Source of the DNA: Myxocyprinus asiaticus
Lineage: Eukaryota > Chordata > Actinopteri > Cypriniformes > Catostomidae
Direction of reading: 5' to 3'
DNA: 64,000 bases
Assembly (NCBI RefSeq): GCF_019703515.2
Contig: NC_059346.1
Location: 53,950,001-54,014,000 of the forward strand
Made by a program: the position numbers and the translations under genes. Below the pieces are notes generated by a model. That model had not been told where the DNA came from, did no database searches, and saw nothing but the letters and a program-made list of their open reading frames with translations. This document shows positions 54,691 to 64,000 of this stretch, piece by piece. Each line of letters begins with the position of its first letter. The stretch's first letter is position 1.

Positions 54691-57325
54691 TAGTGATGTG
54701 TCTTTCGCGAACGAGTCGGCTCTATGAGTCTGAGAGACTATTTATTTATTTTTTTGTAAATTAATACAAGACAGAATAATAAGATGACCTTTTCATCACA
54801 CTGCTCGGGGCCGAGCAGTGTGATGAAAAGATCATCCTTAATTTCGGGTCAGAAAACAAGATGAGTGACAGATGCAAACGAAGTAGCATTTGGATGCATT
54901 TTAATAACGTAGACAACATAAAGGCAGAATGTACAATTTGTGAGGTAAAAATATCATATCAAGCAGGGTCTACTAACAACCTTCACAGGCATATTAGAAT
55001 TGTACATCCAAAAGTGCAGTTAGAAGAAAACAGGCAAGCTAGCGTGCCTGCTACTGAACATGAAAAAGCCAGTGCGTCTACTAGAACCGTTGCTGCTGCA
55101 ATGTCTACAGCCACCCCACAGGCATCAGGTACACCATGACCTATTGCAACCCAGAGCTCTATAAGCCAATTTATGCCAAAGGCCATGACCCCAGCAAGAC
55201 AGAACACAGCTGATGAGGTACTGGCTAAAATGTTTGCAAGGGATTTCCAACCATTTCAATCGTGGAGGACAAGGGATTTAGAACCCATGCTCTCAATCCA
55301 ATGTATGTTATTCCAAGCAGAAAAACACTCTCCCAAACAACTATTCCAAGATTGTATGACAGAGAACGTGCTTCACTGCAAGAAAGGGTTAAAAAAGCTA
55401 CAGCAGTTTGCCTGACAACTGACTGCTGGACATCCAGAGCCACCACTTCCTTCATGGCTGTTACATGTCACTTCATTGAAAATTATTGTACTGTCTTCTT
55501 CACACTTCAGAGAACCTGGCAGAGAAACTGCTAAGAGTGGCAAAAGAGTGGCAAGTAGAAAACAAAGTGGTTTGCTGTGACAACGCAGCTAACATAACCA
55601 AAGCTATTAAAATCTTGAAATGGATCCAACACCCATGTCTCGTGCACACAGTCAACATAGTTGTAAGAGATGCCCTGAAGGTGATGAAGCCCTCTATGGA
55701 TAAAGTGAAGGTCATGGTGGAATTCTTCCATAAGAGCACAATAGCCACAGAGAAGCTGAAGTCTACTCAACGCCAGATGGTTATGCATGAGCTGGTGCCC
55801 TAACAAGAATGTGTTACGAGGTGGAATTCAACATTTCATATGCTGAAATGGGTTCTGGAGTCCAAGGATGCAATCATCTCTACCCTGGCCATTATCAATG
55901 CACCTGTTGATGCTCTGAGCCAAGAAGAATGGGAGGATGTGTGAGAGACATGCACTGTTCTGGAACCCTTTGAGCAGGTCACTGAGATCAGTGCTGACAG
56001 GTACAGTGGACAATTGATTTACATTATTTATTATTATATAATTGCATATTAGAGGTGAATGGCAGTAATAATAGATAAGAATAAACTGAACAAAGTCCAT
56101 ATACCACATAATAAAACAAAGCATAATTTTCTGAGTTACTGTTTTCTCTATTTTCAGCTATATGACAGCCTCCAAAATGCTACTCCTGTGCAAGGGTCTG
56201 CAGAGAGTAACAGCCCACCACCAGACAGGAGGAACAGTAACCACAGGGAAAGTGAGAGAGTTGGTGACTGCTCTCTGTGCATCTATGGAAAGAAAGTTCC
56301 ACAGAATGGAATACAATACAGTTCTCTCAGAAACCACCGTACTGGACCCGAGGTTCAAAAAGCTGGCCTTTAATGACAACAGAGCTGTTGATGAGGCACT
56401 TCAAAGAATAGCAAGATGCAGCCCCAGCAGCCAGCTGGCTCCACCACCAGGAGTCCAAGAGGGAGAAGAGGGAGCAGGGGCACTAGAAGTGGAGCCACAA
56501 ACGTCTGCTGTTTGGAGGCTCTTTGATAAAAGAGCAACAGGAGACACTACAAGAAGGAATCCCACAGCAGATGCTATACTGAAAGTAAGATCCTATCTCG
56601 AGGAGCCCCTTATCCAAAGAGCCGCAGACCCACTGAGCTGGTGGGAGACCAAGGCTTCAGTCTAACCACGACTTGTCAAGGTGATGGCAGGGAGACTGTG
56701 CATCATAGCGACATCAGTTCCTTCAGAAAGAATCTTCTCCAAAACAGGGCAGATAATAACAGAGAGAAGAAACCAGATCAACCCGTCTAAGTCCATAGTC
56801 TTTCTTAATGCCAATCTGCCCTAAAGACAGTGTTTCACTTTTAATAGATACAACTAGAATTGTTGGATGCTGCTGTTTTGCACATTGTAATTTATTTTTA
56901 ATCTGATCTATGGCACACCGTGTTCCGTTTTGAGTGTGGTTTGTTTGGAATGGTTTGTGTTTTGGATAGTTCAATATAAGGTTTGGTATAATTGGTTCAA
57001 AGAAATTTGAATGGCGAAAGGCAGCCAACGGTCAACGAAAAAAAATACAGCCTCATCACTGTTGCCTTTAAACACCGAGCAGCCTCTCCTCGGGAGATCG
57101 GTCTCTACCTGCTGGCATCTTCGCAGGTCCAGGAACGGAGTGGGATGGATCCGGTGTGAGTTAGATGCATCACCAGACCCAGTCATAGGTCAAAACATTG
57201 CTAAATTTGGCTGAATTATAAAAGCCAGAAGTGGTACTAAATGAAGAGCCGAAAGAGATGGCTCTTATTGCTGAGCAGAGCCAAATTATCTGGCTCACTA
57301 AAAAGAGCCGGAATTCCCATCACTA
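54691..57325 (+). mobile_element. BED-finger hAT transposon with broken transposase
   Basis: The ends tagtgatg and catcacta are inverted, with subterminal gagtcggctc and gagccggaatt. The transposase, read through several frames from the ATG at 54861 to the stop near 56822, has in order a BED finger (ECTICEV...NLHRHIRIVH), the first catalytic Asp in TTDCWTS, the second in CCDNAANITKA, the insertion domain, and the C-terminal dimerisation region with VPSERIFSKTGQIITERRN. Frameshifts occur near 55137, 55415, 55530 and 55803, and a stop near 56663, so it is inactive. No clear 8-bp target duplication is visible. A 162-bp repeat is embedded near its right end. Confidence 0.9.
57020..57181 (+). repeat. 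162-bp direct repeat, copy 2, inside the hAT element
   Basis: It lies between the end of the transposase frame and the right terminal repeat. It has the same orientation as copy 1 at 54244-54404. Confidence 0.88.
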
Positions 57326-57419
57326 TGAAAAAGAGACTTTGTTGGAAGGATCCTGAAATAGGTCTGGACCGGTTGTAATTCCTTTGTTTTTGTTTACATT
57401 CTTGAAATGGCCTCTATAA

Positions 57420-57535
57420 CCTCGATTTTTTTAAGGAGGGACAAGTCGAAATAATATTTTGTGGTAATCAACATGATGCCACATATGTTGTCGATTGAGC
57501 TTAACTTGTAATGAACCCGGAATATTCCTTGATTT
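57420..57535. mobile_element. Right-half remnant of the palindromic MITE family
   Basis: ttgtggtaatcaacatgatg, tcgattgagcttaac and aacccggaatattcctt correspond to the right arm of 29681-30126. Confidence 0.75.
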
Positions 57536-57856
57536 TTACGGACACGCCCACCGACAGTCTAGTGCTTCAAACACGTTGCGAATCTGTTCGATCGAATCAT
57601 TAAAATGAACCAGTTCAAAAGAACGATTCTTTCGCGAATCGGACATTACTATTACAAACGGAGGAGAGGAGAGTCCAAACCGAGCCTGTTCTTACTGGGA
57701 TTTACATCATCGGGAGAAAAACCTCTATGTACTAATCGCTTGAAACGTCTTTCCGCAGCTTCAGTGTGCTGTAGCGTTCGCTTTTTATCAGGCAAATAAC
57801 ATAATATGGGGTCTCAAGTAGAGTGATCGTTCTAATTAACATCTGATAAACATCTT

Positions 57857-58345
57857 AAAGGGATAGTTCACGCAAAAATGAAAATTGTCTCATCATTTAC
57901 TCAGCATCAGCCAGCCCAGATGTGTGACTTTATTTCTTCTGCTGAACACAAAAGAAGATTTTAGAAGAATATTTCAACTCTGTTGGTTGATAAAATGCAA
58001 GTGAATGGTGGCCAGAACTTTGAAGCTCCAAAAAGCACATAAAGACTGCATAGAAGTAATCTCCAGTGAACGACTCCAGTGGTTAAATCCATATCTTCTG
58101 AAGTAATATGATAGGTGCGGGTGAGAATCAGATAAATATTTAAGTCCTTTTTTACCATAAATTCTCCACATTAATTTTCACATTATTTTTATTTTATTTT
58201 AGGCGATTCACATTCTTTTTTGCATATCGCCACCTACTGGGCGGGGAGAAGAATTTATAATAAAAAAGGATGTAAATAGTGTTTTGTTTCTCACTCACAC
58301 CTATTATATTACTTCTGAAGACACGGATTTAACCACTGGAGTTGT
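57857..58345. mobile_element. MITE of the gggatagttcaccc family, right end truncated
   Basis: It starts aaagggatagttcacgcaaa. Its body matches 50833-51473, including the fold-back arrangement (ggttaaatccatatcttctg and cacggatttaaccactgg). The right terminal repeat is not present. Confidence 0.75.
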
Positions 58346-58664
58346 GTGGATTAATTTTTTGGCCATAACATCAGCATAATAACTAAATATTTTAGAGGGC
58401 AGTCCACCAATGTGCAAATCACTGTGATGTTTTGGAATGCATTGTTTATAGGAAGAAATTTGTTATGCATTATATAGTATTTGGAATGTCACTGCTACAT
58501 GTTGTTGTTGTGTTTTTTTTTTTGTTTGTTTGGTTTTTTTTTTTGGCCCTTTTGACATTTTTGTTGATAGAGATGACAGGAAAAAATTACGAGAAGAGGG
58601 GGGAACGGAAACGGGAAATGTTGCATGCCAGACTCAAACTTGCATTGCCTGGATGAATGCTATC

Positions 58665-58950
58665 CCTGATAGCATATGTACATCACCTAGACGTCTATTT
58701 GACGTGTGTGTTTACATCTGAAAATACTTTTTACGTTGTTGCATCTGCAATACGTTTTAAAAGACGTATATTCAATATGTATGTCTCGGATGTCAATAAG
58801 ACATTCAGCAGATGTCTTGAGATGTTTATAATTTAGAATGTTTGTAAATCTGATCTTTTTTAAGATGTTTAGCAGATGTTAATTAGATTGTGTTGCTTTC
58901 CAGATGCAAAGATTTAAAACATACATCTTGGAGATGTGTGCTATCTGGGA
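58665..58950. repeat. Dispersed repeat with agatgtctt and gctatctggga, copy 1
   Basis: Ends with ctgatagca and tgctatctggga suggest terminal inverted repeats. It closely matches copy 2 at about 61195-61452 in the same orientation (ggatgtcaataa, gatgtttat.atttagaatg, agcagatgttaat). Confidence 0.8.
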
Positions 58951-59040
58951 TGGCTTAATGAGGGAGGCATGTGCACTGTCACGGCTTCATCTATACATAT
59001 ACAACTTCCCATTTTAATATGTGTACTGTAGATGCCACAT

Positions 59041-60250
59041 ACACTGCCTGGCAAAAAAAGTTGCCATTTGGATTTAAATAAGCAGATACTTAAGAGCCCA
59101 TGATTGGATCATTATTGCAGTGATTAATATGTTTCAGCTGGCAGCAATTCTTTTAACCCTAACTGATGCAGTATGTAGCTTCTCATTTCTTAAACAACCA
59201 TGTCAGAAGACGTATCCCATGGTCGTGGAAAAGATGTTACTGTGTTTCAGAAGGGGCAAATTATTGGCCTGCATCAAGCAAAGAAAACAACTAAGGAGAT
59301 TATTGAAACACTGGAATTGGGTTAAGAACTGTCCAACGCATTATTAAAACCTGGAAGGATAGTGGTGAACCGTCAGCTTTGTGGAAGAAATGTGGTCGGA
59401 AAAAAATCTTGAATGATCATGATCGGAGATCACTAAAACGCTTGAAGTCACATCATAAAAAATCGATAGTAAAACTCACGGCTATCTTTAATAGTGAAAG
59501 TAAGAGCATTTCCACACGCACAACGTGACGAGAACTTACAGGATTGGGACTAAACAGCTGTGTGGCCACAAGAAAGCCACTTGTTAGTGAGGCTAATTGG
59601 AAATCTACTTCAATTTGCTAGGGAGCATAAAGATTGGACTGTGGAGCAATGGTAAAAGGTTGTGTGGTCTGATGAGTCCAGATTTACCCTATTTCAAAGT
59701 GATGGGCACATCAGGGTAAGAAGGGAAGCGCATGAAGCGATGCACCCGTCATGGATAGTGCCCACTGTACAAGCCTCTGGAGGCAGTGTTATGATCTGGA
59801 GTTGCTTCATTTGGTCAGGTCTTGGCTCAGCAATGTTATGCGGCAATAAAATGAAGTAAGCTGACTACCTGAATGTACTGAATGACCAGGTTATCCCATC
59901 AATGGATTTTTTCTTCCCTGATGGCACATGCATATTCCAGGACGACAAGCCAATATTAATCGGGCTCAAATTGTGAAAGAGTGATTCAGGGAGCATGAGG
60001 AATCATTTTCACACATGAATTGGCCACCACAGAGTCCTGACCTTAACCCCATTGAAAGTCTTTGGGATGTGCTGGAGAAGACTTTACGGAGTGGTTTGAC
60101 TCTCCCGTCATCAATACAAGATCTCAGCCAAAAAGGTATGCAACTCTGGACGGAAATAAATGTTGTGACACTGCATAAGTTTGTCGAAAGGATGCCACGA
60201 TGAATGTCGAAATATTAAAGTATTCAACTTGTTTTTTGGCCAGGCAGTGT
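59041..60250 (+). mobile_element. Tc1-like transposon (cactgcctggc family), degenerate transposase
   Basis: The ends acactgcctggcaaaaaaag and ttttttggccaggcagtgt are inverted. Plus-strand transposase pieces: the N-terminal region from about 59209 (read in other frames), SDESRFTLFQSDGHIRV with the first catalytic Asp (59662-59856), FQDDKP with the second, and [18 protein letters not shown] with the third acidic position (60015-60200). Several stops and frame breaks separate them. The fragment at 34283-34562 belongs to this family. Confidence 0.9.
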
Positions 60251-60733
60251 AGTAACCTCGCCATTCATAAGGTCAACCGCTAAGTTGCATACAAGGAGAG
60301 ATACAATCATTTTGGCTAATCATGGTGCCCAGGTTTAACAAAATTACCCCTCCAAGCTATGAAATTAATTATACCATTTAACTGCCTTGCAGAAATGTGC
60401 TGCCTTGTTTTTTCTTTGTGTTAGATGGCCCCGAAGGCAAACCCATTTGTCTTTTGTGTGCCATTGAATATTATGGAACATTATAGCCTTAATCAAGTTC
60501 CATCTTATTGGGTCAGCTGTACTGAGATATATAACTTTAACAAACTCGAGTCTCATGTAAAATGGGTCAATAAACTTTTAACCAGGTTACAAATAGGCAT
60601 AAGTGGGCTAGAATGTGACTAAGAGGCTTTAGTGTTTTAGTGTTGATTGTGTTATGTTGAATGAAGCATCAGGTTTATACTGGTAACACTACGGTAAAGC
60701 CATTATTTTGTTTTTAAATACTTCCTCTCACAG

Positions 60734-60888
60734 GCCAATGCAAATATAGTCCAAGAAGTGGATGTAGAGAAGGTCTTCACTTTTGTCAACCCCTATGTAG
60801 ATGCCATCAGGAGTTTATGGTATGACCCAGGAATTCAGGAATGCTATGACCGGAGGAAAGAGTACCAGCAATCAGATTCCACAAAATA
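60734..60888 (+). pseudogene. gnaq: gnaq-like exon 3
   Basis: 155 bp, the size I expect for the family's exon 3. Acceptor cttcctctcacag, donor gtgagt, open frame. It reads [19 protein letters not shown] then [20 protein letters not shown] and [12 protein letters not shown] plus two bases of Tyr. NPYVDAI and DSTKY favour GNAQ over GNA11 or GNA14. Unusual residues are FTFVN (human SAFEN), LWYD (LWND) and KEYQQ (REYQL). Confidence 0.85.
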
Positions 60889-61194
60889 GTGAGTGCATCT
60901 TCAAGTTGTCACTTTCTATAAGAAAGAAAAATCATAAATGAGATCTCTTTAATATCTCAACTGTTTCTCCTAGACAGCAAAGAGATTAAATGGAGAGCAA
61001 ATGGAGGTTTTGCTAGTCTTCCTAAGAAAAACACAGCAGTATCTGAATTTTCGGGAAAGACCTCAACAATGTCTCAAACTGTGATTGGATTTGCCAAGAT
61101 CTTTGCCAAAGAGATTTCAGTATGAACTTAAATATTTCTTATCAAATTCTTCCAAGACCAAATGATCTGAGCTATGCACTCCACACAAACTTTA

Positions 61195-61452
61195 CCATGA
61201 TAGCAAACATACATCACACAGATGTCAATTTGATGTTTGTTTTTACATCAGTTTTTTAGGTTGTTTGCTCATCTGCAATACGTCTTGTCTTGGATGTCAA
61301 TAACACATTCAGTAGATGTCTTTGAGATGTTTATGATTTAGAATGTTTGTATATCAGATCTTTTTAAGATGCTTAGCAGATGTTAATGAGATTGTGATGC
61401 CAGATAAAAATATCTAAAACAGACATCTCGGAGATGTAAGTGTGCTATCTGG
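61195..61452. repeat. Dispersed repeat with agatgtctt and gctatctgg, copy 2
   Basis: The counterpart of 58665-58950. The two copies bracket a Tc1 element and the gnaq-like exon 3. Confidence 0.8.
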
Positions 61453-61476
61453 TTTAGTCTATAACTTAGCCTATAT

Positions 61477-62661
61477 ACACTGATGAGCCAAAACATTATG
61501 ACCACTCACAGGTGAAATGAATAATGTTGATCATCTCCGAACAAGGCCAGATGTCAAGGTCTGGGTAGATTAGATGGTAAGCGAACAATCAGTTCTCGCA
61601 GTCAACGTGTTGAATGCAGGAGAAATGGGCAGGAGTAAAGACCTGAGCGACTTTGACAGGGTAAAATTGTTATGGCCAGACGACTGAGTCAGAGCATCTC
61701 TGAAACATCAGTGCTTGTGGGATGCTCCCGGTCAGCAGTGGTGAGTACCTACCAACAGTGATCTGAGGAGGGAAAAACCACAAACTAGCGACAAAGTGTT
61801 GGGCATCCCAGGCTCATCGATGCACAAAGGCAACAAAGGGTATCCCGTCTGGTCCGAACCGACAGTGGCACAAGTCACAATTTTTTTTTAATGATGGTTA
61901 CGGGAGGAATGTGTCACAATACAAAGTGCATCTGCATAGATGCAGACCTTTCAGAGTGGCCATAATGACCCCTGTCCACCATCGAAAGCGACTACAATGG
62001 GCACACAAGTGTTAGAACTTGACCTTGGAGCAGTGGAAGAGGTTTGCCTGGTCCAGTGAGTCCTGTTTTCTTTTATATCACATGGATGGCCATGTACGTG
62101 TGTGCCATTTACCTGGGGAAGAGATGGCACCAGGATGCACTGTGGGAAGATGACAAGCCAGTGGAGGGAGTGTAATGCTCTGGGCAATGTTCTACTGGGA
62201 AACCCTGGGTCGGGCCATTCATGTGGATGTCAGTTTGACATGTGCCACCTACCTAAACCAGTTCTAGACCAGTTACACTCCTTCATGGCAATGGTATTCC
62301 CTGATGGCAGTGGCCTCTTTCAGCAGGATAATGCGCCCTCCCACACTGCACACATTGTTCGAGAATGGTTTAAGGAACTTGAAGTGTTCAAGGTGTTGTC
62401 CTGGCCATCAAATTCCCCAGATCTCAATCTGATTATGCATCTGTGGGATGTGCTGGACCAACAAGTTCGATCCACTACGGCTCCACCTCGCAACTTACAG
62501 GACTTGAAGGATCTACTGCTAAAGTATTGGTGCCAGATACCACAGGACACATTCAGGGGTCTTGAAGAGTCCACGCCTCGGTTGGTCAGCACTGTTTTGG
62601 CGGCACATGGAGACCAACATCATATTAGGCAGGTGGTCAAATTTGTTTGGCTCATCAGTGT
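61477..62661 (+). mobile_element. Tc1-like transposon (actgatgagcc family), inactive
   Basis: The ends tacactgatgagccaaaaca and tgtttggctcatcagtgta are inverted. The transposase on the plus strand is broken in its first half. The 62102-62686 frame contains FQQDNAPSHTA (second catalytic Asp) and SPDLNLIMHLWD, where the usual catalytic Glu is Met. An internally deleted relative lies at 35001-35236. Confidence 0.9.
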
Positions 62662-62689
62662 AAGTGGTGGTGATTTTGATTCATCTTAG

Positions 62690-63420
62690 GGACTCAAGTC
62701 TTTTGAGTCCATTCACCAAAAAGATTAGTTCAGATTCGTTCATTGATTCGTTCATTGACCAGTTCTGCAAATTATACCTTTGCGCCTGTAGATGATGCCA
62801 AATGACCGTCTTTTACGTTTTTAACAAGTATTTACATTAAACTAAAAGCACAAAGTCATTCACTACGGCCACTACGAACTGAACGAACGACATGTAGCTC
62901 CTCCTCTCCTTCAGCTGATCCTCATTCACGAACAAGATGATTGAATTCATTCAGTTCGTTCATGGAAGAAATGTCTTGTCTCGTTCAGACTCAAATGACC
63001 GACTACTAGTTCAGTAAAGGGGCGTATTAATTCAGTGGGTCAAACCAATGATATGCTTTTTCACAGCCTGCTGCCAAATACTATTGGCTCGCGCTAAAGT
63101 ACATTCATTTAGTTTATGAACGAGATGTCTCATCTTGTTCAGACACAAATGACTGACTTGACTGGTTCAGTGACGAGTGTATTCATTCAGGTTGTGAAAC
63201 CAATGATATGCTACTTCGCAGCCTGCACTCAAATGCTATGGCTCGGACCATAGTCAGTCTTAACAGACATGAAAAGCAACAGAGCTCATTGGCTTTGAAA
63301 GGGAGAGACATCAGTGAACGAGAAAAATGAGTCAGTGTATGAAGGTGAAAGAGAACAATTCGTTCACTTAAAAGATTTGTTCAAAAAGACAGAATCGTTC
63401 ACGAAAGAAAAAACTACTAT
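62690..63420. repeat. Dispersed repeat with ttcgttca motifs, copy 2, internally duplicated
   Basis: It matches 31915-32470. The block gttcagtgaagg...caaaccaatgatatgct...cagcctgc occurs twice (about 63010-63080 and 63165-63235), so part of the unit is duplicated in tandem. Confidence 0.7.
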
Positions 63421-63686
63421 AACTCTACATATGGTTTGTTGTCTCATTTTTAGTTTAATTTGAATTTTAGGAGAAACATCTGACACAGAGTTGACACCTA
63501 AATGAAATATAACTGAGAACTCAGCTTAGACTCATTAGCTATTATCTCTTAGCCATCATTTGTTCCTTCTGGGCTGTAGTCTGGCTTCCATTTGAGATAT
63601 CCAACACATTTTTAATTCCAATCTATGCAGTCAAGTGTCATTTAGTATTTGCATTTATTGTCTTAATCCTTTGACTTATTCCAGTA

Positions 63687-63776
63687 TGGATCCACTGCTT
63701 TGAAAACATTACCTCCATCATGTTTCTGGCAGCATTCAGTGAATATCACAGTCACATAGTAGAGTCTGACAATGAG
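63687..63776 (+). pseudogene. gnaq: gnaq-like exon 5, 3' portion
   Basis: 30 codons: [20 protein letters not shown] then [10 protein letters not shown], ending at donor gtaaat in the phase expected for exon 5. Human reads [20 protein letters not shown] then DQVLVESDNE. The 13 codons that should precede it, including the switch II Gln, are replaced by unrelated sequence ending in an acceptor-like tract (gacttattccag). Confidence 0.8.
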
Positions 63777-64000
63777 GTAAATTACCTACCAGCAGAGGGA
63801 GCCAAAGGCTGCATACTAGTTTTTCAGTCGTTAACAAGACTTTATAGTGGAGACCGGGCTAGTTGTCACATGGAGAAGGCAATATCTTAGTACCTTGCAT
63901 GATTTGAAGTCCATTTGCATACAAGCTTGTATTATCTAGTAGTGGAAACCACCTAGTTCACAAATGTCTTAATATCTGGGAATTGTTACCCTCCAAAGTA

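Larger units (their letters stand above)
60734..63776 (+). pseudogene. gnaq: gnaq-like (G protein alpha q) locus, partial and apparently decayed
   Basis: Gq alpha couples receptors to phospholipase C beta. Two pieces are recognisable on the plus strand: a full-length exon 3 equivalent (60734-60888) and the 3' two thirds of exon 5 (63687-63776). Exon 4 (PTQQDVLRV... in the family) is not found between them; the interval is filled by a Tc1 element and other repeats. The exon 5 piece lacks the DVGGQR switch II segment with the catalytic Gln. Joining the two pieces directly would shift the frame. Exons 1 and 2, with the P-loop GTGESGKST, were not found upstream in the window. Substitutions at positions that are normally invariant add to the impression of decay. 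A divergent but expressed gene with exons outside the window is less likely. Confidence 0.65.

Noticed and set aside
60965..61140. Possible gnaq exon 4 beginning cagTATCTGAAT
   Set aside because: Only the first nine bases resemble the expected YLN start; similarity then vanishes and a stop follows within 15 codons.

Overview
The window is nuclear DNA from a teleost fish, most likely a cypriniform (carp or minnow lineage). The evidence is compact introns full of Tc1-type transposons, a tRNA-headed SINE, fold-back MITEs, BED-finger hAT remnants and fish-type versions of vertebrate genes. There is no bacterial or operon structure. Nearly all coding sequence is in short exons, so long open frames are a poor guide; most of those seen belong to transposons.

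Gene layout. (1) 31-4975, minus strand: the first four coding exons of ntrk2 (the neurotrophin receptor TrkB), covering signal peptide, leucine-rich-repeat N-cap and the first repeats. The gene continues off the left edge. (2) 5.4-13.0 kb: the intergenic space between two divergent promoters, holding nested repeats, a large inverted repeat (7.69-8.62 kb), a block that looks like a conserved non-coding element (about 9.96-10.73 kb), and a split minisatellite. (3) About 13.03-43.97 kb, plus strand: a complete hnrnpk gene (RNA-binding hnRNP K). I read 15 coding exons joining in frame to 432 residues, with a poly(A) signal and one GC-AG intron. (4) 44-60.7 kb: a transposon field with a Sleeping Beauty-like Tc1, other Tc1 subfamilies, a LINE with an SGNH-type first ORF, and a BED-finger hAT element. 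(5) 60.73-63.78 kb, plus strand: two pieces of a Gq-alpha gene (gnaq-like exon 3 and the 3' part of exon 5). The exon between them is absent and the switch II region is missing, so this looks like a decayed copy.

Human chromosome 9q21 also carries GNAQ, HNRNPK and NTRK2 in one neighbourhood, which supports the three gene calls. The genes do not act in one pathway: TrkB is a membrane receptor kinase, hnRNP K a nucleic-acid-binding shuttling protein, and Gq a phospholipase-C-coupled G protein.

I found no clearly new biological system. The best leads are the hnrnpk architecture (missing segments relative to mammals, an 18-residue cassette exon, a 16-nt microexon beside a CA repeat, a GC donor), a perfect 71-bp copy of an hnrnpk exon-intron boundary 2.2 kb upstream, the decaying Gq locus, an orphan acidic exon inside hnrnpk, the conserved-looking block upstream of ntrk2, and several long fold-back structures.
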